From NCBI GenBank assembly GCA_900770805.1, contig CAAGLP010000111.1, forward strand, positions 1 to 8,021: a DNA stretch of 8,021 bases, given 5' to 3'. The position numbers were made by a program, and so were the translations under genes. This DNA is from an uncultured Paraprevotella sp. GTDB taxonomy: Bacteria > Bacteroidota > Bacteroidia > Bacteroidales > Bacteroidaceae. The notes under the pieces were generated by a model. That model saw only the letters and a program-made list of their open reading frames with translations, had not been told where the DNA came from and made no database searches. Shown here piece by piece: positions 1 through 6,777 of the stretch; position 1 is the stretch's first letter; every line of letters begins with the position of its first letter.

Positions 1-156
1 GTTCTCCGTACTCAGGGTAAGCTTCTCGTCCACCAGCACAAAACCCTTCAGCACGTCGCTGCTGACATTCAAGGCCAACATAGCCATCAGCACAACGTAC
101 ATCAGATTTATCATCTTCTGACGTGGCGAAATCTTCTTCTTGATTATCTTTCCCAT
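1..156 (-). CDS. gldM: GldM/PorM, T9SS motor protein (N-terminal 52 codons only)
   Basis: This is the 5' end of the gene for the T9SS inner-membrane protein GldM (PorM). The ATG is at 156 and the reading frame is still open at base 1, so only the N-terminus is visible. It has a basic leader (GKIIKKKISPRQK), then a single hydrophobic helix at about residues 15-35 (INLMYVVLMAMLALNV) followed by SSDVLKGFVLVDEKL. That block is the family's conserved cytoplasmic tail and transmembrane helix. In the family, GldM is a dimer whose single helices pack inside the GldL pentamer, and its long periplasmic domains reach the GldK/GldN ring to transmit rotary force powered by the proton motive force. The gene starts 30 bases after the gldL stop, consistent with one transcript. 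Family membership is firm even from this fragment; nothing can be said about the periplasmic domains. Confidence 0.93.
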   Translation of the reverse strand, partial: MGKIIKKKISPRQKMINLMYVVLMAMLALNVSSDVLKGFVLVDEKLTLSTEN

Positions 157-186
157 GATATTGTTTCTACGGTTTCACCGGAATTA

Positions 187-1017
187 TCACTTCTCTGCGG
201 CTGGAGTCTGACCGGGAGCTACGCCCATGTTTACGGTCAGCGCCTGAATCATACGCGCATACACCTTGTTCAGTTCCTCTATCTGTCCGGCCATCTTGCG
301 TGTCTGCTCGTCAATCTGCTCTATGGTACTTACCTGCTTGCTGATATTGCGCAGCTGCAGTTCATAGACAGTAGCAATACCTGTCAGCGTACGGTTCAGG
401 TTCTCCATTTCCTCGCTATCGGTGCTCATACGTGCAGCCTGTGCCTTTACTCTGGACAGAACCTCTGTCAGTTCGGTCAATTCCTCGGCATAGTTCTTCA
501 CCGCCTCTTCTATTGCTGCAGGGTCAGTAGCCTTTATCTGGTTGGGGTCAACGCTCAAGCCGCCACTCTTCAACTGCGACAAAGCCAATTGTGCCTCGGC
601 TGCCGCCTGACCAGCACTTGCCAGATTTGCTGCTGCAGCACTCAAGGCTGCGCCATGGGCAAGAGCCTCTGGGTCTACATTTCCTATCGGAGCGCCTGAC
701 ACTATGGCCGAGCCACCAACCATGGGTGCACTGCCTCCTATGATTACCGTACCGCCCTGAGGAGCAGAGTGCTGGTATGCAGTTTCACCAACAGGTTCCT
801 CTGCCTTCTCTGTCACTCTCTCAAAACCAGACAGGATAAACACCAGCACCTCGGTTCCCATACCCACGAAAAGCATTATATTTGCTCCTGGCAGGTGTGT
901 CAGCTTGAACAGTGTACCGAGAATAACGATAGCGGCACCCCAGCTGTATGCATACTGCATGAAGGTCTGGCCGGCCATTGTGTCCATCCATCTCTGGATC
1001 TTATATATGATAAACAT
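187..1017 (-). CDS. gldL: GldL/PorL, T9SS proton-driven motor protein
   Basis: This encodes a 276-aa inner-membrane protein of the T9SS motor. Two hydrophobic helices lie near residues 24-42 (SWGAAIVILGTLFKLTHLPG region) and 46-64 (NIMLFVGMGTEVLVFILSGFE). The family motif runs from FKLTHLPGAN to GMGTEV, with K38 and H41 at the end of the first helix and a buried glutamate, E56, in the second. In the family this glutamate is the proposed proton-carrying residue. Residues about 80-125 form a Gly/Ala/Pro-rich linker, and residues about 178-262 are a predicted cytoplasmic coiled coil rich in Glu, Leu and Ile. The start at M1 gives the short amphipathic N-terminus usual for the family (a later start at M11 is possible). 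The gene sits 31 bases after gldK and 30 before gldM, so co-transcription is very likely. No Shine-Dalgarno site is seen, as usual in Bacteroidota. Confidence 0.95.
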   Translation of the reverse strand: MFIIYKIQRWMDTMAGQTFMQYAYSWGAAIVILGTLFKLTHLPGANIMLFVGMGTEVLVFILSGFERVTEKAEEPVGETAYQHSAPQGGTVIIGGSAPMVGGSAIVSGAPIGNVDPEALAHGAALSAAAANLASAGQAAAEAQLALSQLKSGGLSVDPNQIKATDPAAIEEAVKNYAEELTELTEVLSRVKAQAARMSTDSEEMENLNRTLTGIATVYELQLRNISKQVSTIEQIDEQTRKMAGQIEELNKVYARMIQALTVNMGVAPGQTPAAEK

Positions 1018-1048
1018 GATACTGATTTTTATTTTAGGTTATACATTA

Positions 1049-2500
1049 TTATTTCTTAGGACGCGCGTTGTCCACAACCATGCTTCTCACGCAACGGAAT
1101 CCGATGAAGCTACGGGGTTGGTTTTGGTATTCATAGCTGCGCCATGCCGAACGGATCATACTTTCGGGATCCTTCCACGAACCACCGCGCACTGATTTCT
1201 TCTTCAAACGGTATGGGTCTTCCAATGCGGCATTGTATTTCAGTTCTGGGTTCATGTCGCTCATAGCCTCAACACCAGCTTCTGTATATACTGTACTTGT
1301 CCACTCAGCCACATTACCAGCCATATCATACAAACCGCTGGAATTTGCGCTAAAGATACCGCATCTTGATGTAATCAGGCTACCGTCCTTAGTATAGTTA
1401 CCGCGGTCGGGCTTGAAGTTGGCATAGAAACATCCCTTGTCGCTCTTAACCTCCTTGGCCTCCCATGGGAAGGCATTGCCCTCTTTACCACGGGCTGCAT
1501 ATTCCCACTCCACCTCAGTCGGCAGACGGTAACGCTGCAGGTGCTTGGCATACTCTCCCATTCCCACATTCATCATCTCAGTGCGCCATGCACAGAAGGC
1601 ATTTGCTTGTTCCCAGTTCACGCCCACCACGGGATAGTCATCGTATGCAGAATGCGAGAAGTACAATTTCAGATAACGCTCGTTGTCGGCATTATCAAAG
1701 TCGTTCACCCAGCATGTGGTATCTGGATATATGTTCACTATGTATGTGTTCAGAAAATCCCATGGACCGCTCAAAGGGCGTGTGATTGTCTGGCGTACTA
1801 TCTTGCCGTCGTCGTCTATCCACGCTGTGTCCTTGGAAATCATCACCACCTCGTTCTCGTCCACCTGATTGTCTGTATTCAAGTCCCTTTGTCTGGGATC
1901 CAGGCGATACTTGCGCTTTGCCGCCATGGCATAGTCATAGATTTCATAACGGTAGTTCATCTGGCTTGCGTCCAACATCTTTGTACCGTCTATAGGATGT
2001 GTCACATACACGCTCTCTATGGCTCTAAGCTCATCCTCGGTAGCCTTGCGCTCCGAAGGAATGGGCTTGTTCCAGTTCAGGTGCGGTGTAACGGGTTCGC
2101 CATAGCGGTCTTCTTCTATTTTGTAGGTTTCATCGCCACCATAGGCTGGATCGGCCAGACGCTCACGGATAATACTGTCGCGCACCCAGAATACAAACTG
2201 ACGGTACTTGGCATTGCTCACTTCGTGCTGATCCATCCAGAATCCATCCACACTGATATCACGACGGGGAAATGCAGAACCCCACAGGGTATCGTTCTCT
2301 TCCAGTCCTATCTTCAGACTGCCTCTGTTCACCGCCACCATGCCAAAAGGTGCGGTTTCACCAGCCGATGCGCCTCGCACACCCACCAGTTCGCTACCAT
2401 TTGCCATAGCATTGCTCTTGGTTCCCATACAAGCTGTCATGGCCAATGCCATAACCGCCAATATGCTCACGGACATCAAGATTTTTGTTACTTTCAACAT
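1049..2500 (-). CDS. gldK: GldK/PorK, T9SS ring lipoprotein with FGE/SUMF1-like fold
   Basis: This encodes a 483-aa outer-membrane lipoprotein of the T9SS. A type II signal peptide ends at lipobox MTAC with the lipidated Cys at residue 24. The rest is a formylglycine-generating-enzyme-like (SUMF1/FGE-sulfatase) domain, shown by VVGVNWEQANAFCAW (291-305), RLPTEVEWEYAARG (325-338), YDMAGNVAEW (391-400), VRGGSW (437-442) and GFRCVR (467-472). The stretch that should carry the two catalytic cysteines of true FGEs (near 453-460, AWRSYEYQ) has none, so the fold appears structural, as known for GldK. In the family it forms a large periplasmic ring with GldN under the outer membrane. Residues 206-217 match an EF-hand-type loop. 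Length fits the family. It lies between porP and gldL in the usual P-K-L-M order. Confidence 0.95.
   Translation of the reverse strand: MLKVTKILMSVSILAVMALAMTACMGTKSNAMANGSELVGVRGASAGETAPFGMVAVNRGSLKIGLEENDTLWGSAFPRRDISVDGFWMDQHEVSNAKYRQFVFWVRDSIIRERLADPAYGGDETYKIEEDRYGEPVTPHLNWNKPIPSERKATEDELRAIESVYVTHPIDGTKMLDASQMNYRYEIYDYAMAAKRKYRLDPRQRDLNTDNQVDENEVVMISKDTAWIDDDGKIVRQTITRPLSGPWDFLNTYIVNIYPDTTCWVNDFDNADNERYLKLYFSHSAYDDYPVVGVNWEQANAFCAWRTEMMNVGMGEYAKHLQRYRLPTEVEWEYAARGKEGNAFPWEAKEVKSDKGCFYANFKPDRGNYTKDGSLITSRCGIFSANSSGLYDMAGNVAEWTSTVYTEAGVEAMSDMNPELKYNAALEDPYRLKKKSVRGGSWKDPESMIRSAWRSYEYQNQPRSFIGFRCVRSMVVDNARPKK
1850..1885 (-). other. EF-hand-like calcium loop inside GldK
   Basis: GldK residues 206-217 read DLNTDNQVDENE. 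This puts D, N and D at loop positions 1, 3 and 5, a hydrophobic V at 8, D at 9 and E at 12, the canonical EF-hand ligand spacing; the usual Gly at position 6 is Asn. It lies in a stretch between recognisable FGE blocks and is followed by a second acidic run (IDDDGK, 228-233). Calcium binding is an inference from the spacing alone; no helix-loop-helix pair can be verified here. Confidence 0.45.
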
Positions 2501-2533
2501 ATCGTTCTTATTATTCTATTTTTCTATCAAGGG

Positions 2534-2547
2534 GACACCACGGTGTC
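2534..2547. promoter_or_regulatory. Short inverted repeat upstream of gldK
   Basis: GACACC-AC-GGTGTC is a 6-bp perfect inverted repeat with a 2-bp centre, whose near edge is 33 bases before the gldK start codon. It could form a small hairpin in the intercistronic mRNA or be a protein site. The sequence gives no means to choose between these, and it may be chance. Confidence 0.25.
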
Positions 2548-2591
2548 AGGTTTCAAAGCTTCTGTTTTCTCATTTCCGCTCACCGTTCATT

Positions 2592-2645
2592 CTCTGTACT
2601 CTGTACTCTGTACTCTGTACTCTGTACTCTGTACTCTGTACTCTG
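2592..2645. repeat. Heptamer tandem repeat, CTCTGTA x7 plus partial copy
   Basis: Seven perfect, uninterrupted copies of the 7-mer CTCTGTA (TACAGAG on the transcribed strand) occupy 2592-2640, and a 5-base partial copy ends at 2645. The array begins two bases after the porP stop codon and lies wholly within the 147-bp porP-gldK intergenic region. Because the copies are perfect, the number is expected to change by slipped-strand mispairing. A change would alter the intercistronic distance and mRNA structure but no reading frame of a real gene. Bases 2501-2591 otherwise hold only the small inverted repeat at 2534-2547. Confidence 0.97.
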
Positions 2646-2647
2646 CC

Positions 2648-3607
2648 TCACAACCATCTCACGGACTGATGCTTGTTCTTGCCTTTCTTTGTCAGGTTCA
2701 GTTCCATCTGGTAACCGATATGTATCTCGTGCGTACCATTCTGCACTGCTATACCTCCCGTATACATTTCATAACTGTAACCGATGTTCACATCGTGGAA
2801 GGTCAATCCCAGCAGCAATGCCACACTCACCATGGGGCTATAGTTCACACCGGCATACATCTTGCCTTTCTCTCCATCGTAGCACAAACGTCCCGAGATA
2901 TCTGCTCTCCAGGAATGCATGTCGGTTCGGAACATGGCTGCAGTCCTCAGAGAGTACTCGGGCTTGCGAAACTTCAAACGATGTCCACCCATTGCATATA
3001 TTGTCGGAGCCGTCTTCACCTGAAACTGCTTATCCTCTCCCATAGACACGGTGGGCGACATCAGGTGCATCACCGACACTCCGGCATACCATACATCCTT
3101 GCGTTCAAACCGAAGTCCGAAGTCTATGTCGAAACCTGTTCCATTCACGTCAGAAGTGGGGACGTATTCGTCAGAACTTCCTTCGCCCAATTCCACATCT
3201 GCACCATTGAAGGAGTTGGCCAGAAGTGCCAGACGGAAACCGGCGCTCAGCACATACTTCTTTCCAAGCGGATGATGGTAGGCATACTGCAACCAGATTC
3301 TTTTTATGGAGAAAAGACCGATTTTATCGTTCATAAAGCCAGCACCCATACCATGTCTTTCTGCCTTTGGCACAAAGAACATAGGCAAGTCACCTTGAAT
3401 CAGCATCGTCTGTCCGGCATCCTCAAAGCCCAGCATCTCCATGCGGTATGCTCCATTTATGTCCAGCAACCCTGAACGCCCTGCCGCTGCAGGGTTATAG
3501 AAACTCTGGAACTGCCAGTAATTGGTAAAGGCCACATCGTCCTGTGCCACAACCCCCATCATGGGCAGCATCATCGCCAGTGTCAACAACAGCCTCTTCA
3601 TCACCAT
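2648..3607 (-). CDS. porP: PorP/SprF-family T9SS outer-membrane protein
   Basis: This encodes a 319-aa PorP/SprF-family outer-membrane protein. It has a Sec signal peptide (MVMKRLLLTLAMML... to VVA, likely cut after A21, giving QDDVAF). The family hallmark block follows: FTNYWQFQSFYNPAAAG at 27-43. From about residue 48 to 305 it shows alternating, aromatic-rich strands with glycine turns, consistent with a beta-barrel. In the family, PorP works with the GldK/GldN ring at the outer membrane, and SprF paralogues pair with individual secreted partners. The position directly ahead of gldK marks this copy as the core PorP. It is the first gene of the visible operon, with a possible -7 box about 85 bases upstream of its start. 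Translation could instead start at M3 (3601). Confidence 0.93.
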   Translation of the reverse strand: MVMKRLLLTLAMMLPMMGVVAQDDVAFTNYWQFQSFYNPAAAGRSGLLDINGAYRMEMLGFEDAGQTMLIQGDLPMFFVPKAERHGMGAGFMNDKIGLFSIKRIWLQYAYHHPLGKKYVLSAGFRLALLANSFNGADVELGEGSSDEYVPTSDVNGTGFDIDFGLRFERKDVWYAGVSVMHLMSPTVSMGEDKQFQVKTAPTIYAMGGHRLKFRKPEYSLRTAAMFRTDMHSWRADISGRLCYDGEKGKMYAGVNYSPMVSVALLLGLTFHDVNIGYSYEMYTGGIAVQNGTHEIHIGYQMELNLTKKGKNKHQSVRWL

Positions 3608-3691
3608 ATATAACGTATAATACTCTTGTTATATTGTCCTGCTCTGCATTTTTTATTAGCAAAGACAGGAAATAGTCCTATATATAATGTG

Positions 3692-3699
3692 CAAAAATA
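3692..3699 (-). promoter_or_regulatory. Putative -7 box for the T9SS operon
   Basis: On the minus strand this reads TATTTTTG, an exact match to the Bacteroidota sigma-ABfr -7 consensus TAnnTTTG, followed by CACATT. It would place the transcription start near 3685 and give a leader of roughly 80 bases before porP. No TTTG or TTG is found at the usual 19-23 base spacing, so the -33 element is missing or degenerate. A second, one-mismatch candidate (TGTCTTTG) lies at 3660-3667. Confidence 0.4.
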
Positions 3700-3840
3700 C
3701 ACATTTTTCGTGAAACTTCCTACTTCACCACAGTAAAATATCACCAATCAGTTCATCGTTGGCCGTCCTAAAGTTGATAGTTACTGTTATTAAAAGCATT
3801 AGGACTGGGAAATAAACTGCCGAAGAGCGTGAATATAAAA

Positions 3841-3928
3841 TTGTACCAAACGTTCAGTACAATTGTACGCAACGTTCAGTACATTTGTACTCAATGTTTA
3901 GTACATTCGTACTCAATATTGTGTACAT
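3841..3928. repeat. Four tandem 22-bp near-palindromic repeats
   Basis: Four head-to-tail 22-bp units at 3841-3862, 3863-3884, 3885-3906 and 3907-3928 share the plan TTGTAC-N10-GTACAW with a central AACGTT, AATGTT or AATATT. Unit 1 is a palindrome except at the two symmetric dinucleotides flanking the core. GTAC therefore occurs eight times with alternating 14- and 8-base steps, so the array is phased at two helical turns. Changes between units are scattered, which argues against very recent expansion. The array begins 233 bases upstream of the porP start codon. Candidate roles are a multi-site operator for a dimeric regulator or a structural/nucleoid site; no cognate protein is encoded in view. 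Confidence 0.93.
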
Positions 3929-4002
3929 TAAATACTTCGCACTCTTCCAACAAATACCTCTCGTTCTTATCACCTTTGCACAATGCTATGTTGATTTTAT
4001 CA

Positions 4003-4016
4003 AAGTTTCAAGTTTC
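4003..4016. repeat. Two direct copies of heptamer AAGTTTC
   Basis: AAGTTTC occurs twice in tandem, followed by a related AGGATTT. This is a short 7-bp-period repeat, perhaps a remnant of a longer heptamer array like the one at 2592-2645. Two copies alone could be chance. Confidence 0.4.
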
Positions 4017-4061
4017 AGGATTTACCTTTCAGTTTTCCGATCTCCGTTTTCACATTAACAA

Positions 4062-4099
4062 AGCCCCCTCGAAGAACCAGGAAATTCTTCGAGGGGGCT
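4062..4099 (-). terminator. Intrinsic terminator of the CotH-lipoprotein gene
   Basis: A perfect 15-bp stem, AGCCCCCTCGAAGAA (4062-4076) pairing with its complement at 4085-4099, closes an 8-base loop. It begins 21 bases past the CotH-gene stop. On the minus strand the stem is followed by a T-rich run (TTTGTTAAT), as for a Rho-independent terminator. The plus-strand exit side (GTGCTGTTATTTATAG) is less T-rich, so the minus direction is favoured. It isolates the T9SS operon from transcription of the CotH gene. Confidence 0.9.
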
Positions 4100-4120
4100 G
4101 TGCTGTTATTTATAGAGTCT

Positions 4121-6766
4121 CTACATGAGCCCTATAACTCTGTCCAAAGTTTGAAGCCTGTTATTGTAGGCATTTATCATGCGCGTTATAGCAGCATCAT
4201 ACGTCAAGGTCTCATCACCGTTTGTACGGCTACTGATAGGCCACAACTGGATATTTATATCAGCCGACTTGCTCAATCTAACCTTCTCGCCTTCGATAAA
4301 AGCGGGAATTTCTTCAAACTTAGGCTTCAACTCCGCCCATCTTTCCTTCAGCCTTGCTACGAAGACGGGGTCAGACAGGAGACGCTCGTAATAGAGTGCC
4401 TTTGAAAGACGCAGCGTGGTCGTGGTGGGAACAAATGTACCCCAGTCAAAGTCCCATACGGGACCAGCCTTCAGCTTACCGCCCTTATCCTTATGCATAT
4501 AACTGCTCTTCGGATGATTTGGCTCTCCGTTGAATGTTATCTCATGTACCAGCCACCAGTCTATGTATGTATCTATGTCTATGTACTTGGCATACTCTCT
4601 GATTGCAAAGTATGTATCATCGTACAGGACCTCCTCCAATCTGTTCACGTAGTTCTGCATGTATGCAAACTGCTGCTTGTTCAGAACATCCTCGTCAGGC
4701 TCCTTGAACATATAGGGAAGGTTCTTGATGGACGACTTGAACTTGTTCACCTCATCATAATATGTATCAAGTTCCATCAGGTATCCACCTGTTATGGCAT
4801 CACCTTCAGTGTCCGTATCCTCCAATTCGTTTATGTTCACACGGTTCTCGTCCACCTTTATCTGCTCGCAGAGATAATAGTTGCCCACATGCTTTCCGTT
4901 CAGTATTACCTCAACGAACTCTCCTCTTGGAGTCCATGCCAGACAGGTCTTCTCTGCTATGGTAAATGCCACACGGTTTCTCAGCATTGTCCTGTCCATC
5001 CAGTTAGCCAGGAGCACCCAACGCTTATGCTTAGGCATACCCAGAATAGAAGCCTTGCTATCCAGTTTCAGTGCATATGGCTTCTTGGGATAGCCCCATG
5101 TGGAGTTGCCACGGCCTCTGATATTATCTTCCTTACCTTCATAATCTACAGTTCCATCGGGATTGATAATCTTTATATATGTTCCCTCCAGCCAATCTGC
5201 CGTCTTCGGGGGAACTGCTGCGCCCTTTGGAGTATTTATTATCACGGTAGGCAATCCTGTTCCGCTCACACTCACATTATATATATTCATCTCGCCATTG
5301 GAAGAGAACACCATATACTGCAGCGGTTCGCTGAAGTCGTTTGACGTATAGCCGCTCATCTGCTCCGCGCCATTCACCAGCACCCTTTCGCCGTTGGTAG
5401 CAAATGTTGCCACCAGCTTGCTTCTGTCTGTCAGCAAAGGAGAGCACAATGTTATATTATTGCCATCGATTACCGCCTCCACATCATACAGAACGCCATC
5501 GTTGTCTTTCTTCTTGAAGGAGAACGACGAGATGATGTTTCCTGCAGACATCACCTTGAATGCCGACGATGAAATCTGAACTTTTTCGTTATTAGCATTA
5601 TTTACCGTCAGTACAAGAGCAGCATCCTCTATGTAATTGTCGCTTATACCGAGATCCCTTATATATGCACGGTACTGACCAGTCTTGGCCACACCCTGCT
5701 CGTCATAAACCTGTTCCACAGTTGAGAGCTTATAGTTGGTAGGTTTGGTCACATACGAGGTTGCCCTTGTCTTTCCCACCTTGTCCAATGCTATTTCACA
5801 ACCATACAAACCCACAGAATAGTTGAACTTTGCATTTGATGGGTTCACACGGAACTCTATTGCCTCACGTGTACGCGCCCCCAGTTTAATACCGTCTGAG
5901 CTCAGCAGCACTATGCTTGTAGGCATGGCATAGTCCTTGTTGAACGTATACGATTTACCATCCTCCATTGTAATGGTGATTATATTGGTCTGGTCATCCT
6001 GACTTATCGACTTCACCACACTTGAAGGGTTGGACTTATAAGGTGTCTTTATGGAATCAATGATATTCTCTGGCGAAGAGGCATAATACATCAGGAATAC
6101 ATAATACCCGTCCTTGTCTGTAGACACTCGGACAGAAAGACCTTCATCCCCTTTCTCACCTTTCTCACCTTGTTCACCTTGTTCGCCCTTATCTCCCTGT
6201 TCGCCTTGCTCTCCCTTCTCTCCTTGTTCACCAGTGGCTTTTATATAATTACCCTCATTGTCCATTAAACGGGTAAAGGTCTCACCACCATCATAGGAAA
6301 TGCACCAATATCCTTCTTGGTCAACACGCAAATACGGAGTCACGCCGTCACTGCCGTCTGCACCATCTTTGCCATCCTGGCCGTCCTTACCATCCTGACC
6401 ATTCAAGCCGTCCTTACCATCAGCGCCATCCTTACCGTCCTGGCCATTCAAGCCATCCTTACCGTCAGCACCGTCTTTACCATCCAAACCGTCCTTTCCA
6501 TCGGCACCGTTCAATAGTTCAATGGATGTTCCGTCCGAGAAGTTTATTACCCAGCCACCTTCTTCCTTTTGCGAAGGTTCTACAGATAATATTACCTTTC
6601 CATCGCTGTATGCATCCTCCAAAGCCTTGATTGCATCCTGAATCTGACTTACTTCTTCCTCCAATGCATCAAGTCTGTTCTCCACGTCGTCCAAATTGGT
6701 ACAGGAGTTAGCAATAATCGTTGCGAGGAACAGCAACGCCAGTCCAAATCTTCTCATCATCTTCAT
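4121..6766 (-). CDS. Collagen-like lipoprotein with CotH kinase-like domain
   Basis: This encodes an 881-aa predicted lipoprotein. The signal peptide ends at ANSC (lipid Cys at residue 22). Next come a short coiled coil (about 24-52), a DUF4988-type segment (about 53-86), collagen-like tract 1 (87-141, 18 Gly-X-Asp/Asn triplets), a linker with GYWCISYDGGETF (152-164), and collagen-like tract 2 (179-208, ten triplets, mostly GEQ/GEK). A beta-rich middle region (about 210-505) follows. The C-terminal CotH domain (about 505-870) shows RGRGNSTWGYPKKPYALKL (550-568), RWVLLANWMD (582-591), YYLCEQIKVDENRVNI (630-645), GGYLMELD (660-667) and GPVWDFDWG (768-776), so the kinase-like motifs look intact. 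CotH of Bacillus is a spore-coat protein kinase; the substrate here is unknown. The lipoprotein is probably surface- or periplasm-anchored. The M1 start is used; M3 or M4 are possible. The gene has its own terminator and no clear promoter. Confidence 0.9.
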   Translation of the reverse strand: MKMMRRFGLALLFLATIIANSCTNLDDVENRLDALEEEVSQIQDAIKALEDAYSDGKVILSVEPSQKEEGGWVINFSDGTSIELLNGADGKDGLDGKDGADGKDGLNGQDGKDGADGKDGLNGQDGKDGQDGKDGADGSDGVTPYLRVDQEGYWCISYDGGETFTRLMDNEGNYIKATGEQGEKGEQGEQGDKGEQGEQGEKGEKGDEGLSVRVSTDKDGYYVFLMYYASSPENIIDSIKTPYKSNPSSVVKSISQDDQTNIITITMEDGKSYTFNKDYAMPTSIVLLSSDGIKLGARTREAIEFRVNPSNAKFNYSVGLYGCEIALDKVGKTRATSYVTKPTNYKLSTVEQVYDEQGVAKTGQYRAYIRDLGISDNYIEDAALVLTVNNANNEKVQISSSAFKVMSAGNIISSFSFKKKDNDGVLYDVEAVIDGNNITLCSPLLTDRSKLVATFATNGERVLVNGAEQMSGYTSNDFSEPLQYMVFSSNGEMNIYNVSVSGTGLPTVIINTPKGAAVPPKTADWLEGTYIKIINPDGTVDYEGKEDNIRGRGNSTWGYPKKPYALKLDSKASILGMPKHKRWVLLANWMDRTMLRNRVAFTIAEKTCLAWTPRGEFVEVILNGKHVGNYYLCEQIKVDENRVNINELEDTDTEGDAITGGYLMELDTYYDEVNKFKSSIKNLPYMFKEPDEDVLNKQQFAYMQNYVNRLEEVLYDDTYFAIREYAKYIDIDTYIDWWLVHEITFNGEPNHPKSSYMHKDKGGKLKAGPVWDFDWGTFVPTTTTLRLSKALYYERLLSDPVFVARLKERWAELKPKFEEIPAFIEGEKVRLSKSADINIQLWPISSRTNGDETLTYDAAITRMINAYNNRLQTLDRVIGLM
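6143..6232 (-). repeat. Collagen-like tract 2 (GE[Q/K] triplets)
   Basis: This encodes residues 179-208 of the CotH lipoprotein: ten uninterrupted Gly-X-Y triplets, nearly all GEQ, GEK or GDK, ending GDEG. Charged E/K pairs in adjacent triplets are the type that stabilises bacterial collagen-like triple helices lacking hydroxyproline. The composition is quite unlike tract 1. Confidence 0.9.
6344..6508 (-). repeat. Collagen-like tract 1 (G-X-D triplets)
   Basis: This encodes residues 87-141 of the CotH lipoprotein: 18 uninterrupted triplets of the form G-[A/K/L/Q/S]-[D/N]. Within it a 15-residue unit occurs twice back to back (residues 99-113 at 6428-6472 and 114-128 at 6383-6427) with identical protein sequence. 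The two DNA copies differ at six of 45 positions, all in third codon positions. Confidence 0.92.
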
Positions 6767-6777
6767 GGTTGTATAGT

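Larger units (their letters stand above)
3608..4120. other. 513-bp intergenic region between the CotH gene and porP
   Basis: No convincing gene is seen on either strand. Going from porP outwards it holds a putative -7 box (3692-3699), a weak 7-bp inverted repeat (GTCCTAA at 3765-3771 with TTAGGAC at 3799-3805), an array of four 22-bp near-palindromes (3841-3928), a doubled heptamer AAGTTTC (4003-4016), and the terminator of the CotH gene (4062-4099). The region separates two transcription units pointing the same way and is the likely control region of the T9SS operon. Confidence 0.8.

Noticed and set aside
1541..3475. A very long open frame (644 codons) on the plus strand
   Set aside because: It lies antisense to gldK and porP, runs straight through the intergenic heptamer array, and has a Cys/His/Ser-rich composition with no recognisable domain. 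It is a shadow of the two real genes, which have clear family motifs on the other strand.
3765..3805. GTCCTAA / TTAGGAC inverted repeat as a terminator or operator
   Set aside because: Only seven base pairs with a 27-base loop and no T-run; too weak to call on its own.
3841..3928. CRISPR array
   Set aside because: The units abut with no spacers, are themselves near-palindromic and diverge from each other; no cas gene is in view.
4493..5344. A 283-codon plus-strand frame inside the CotH gene
   Set aside because: It is antisense to a gene with intact CotH motifs, has a Cys/Val/His-rich composition and resembles no family. It is a shadow.
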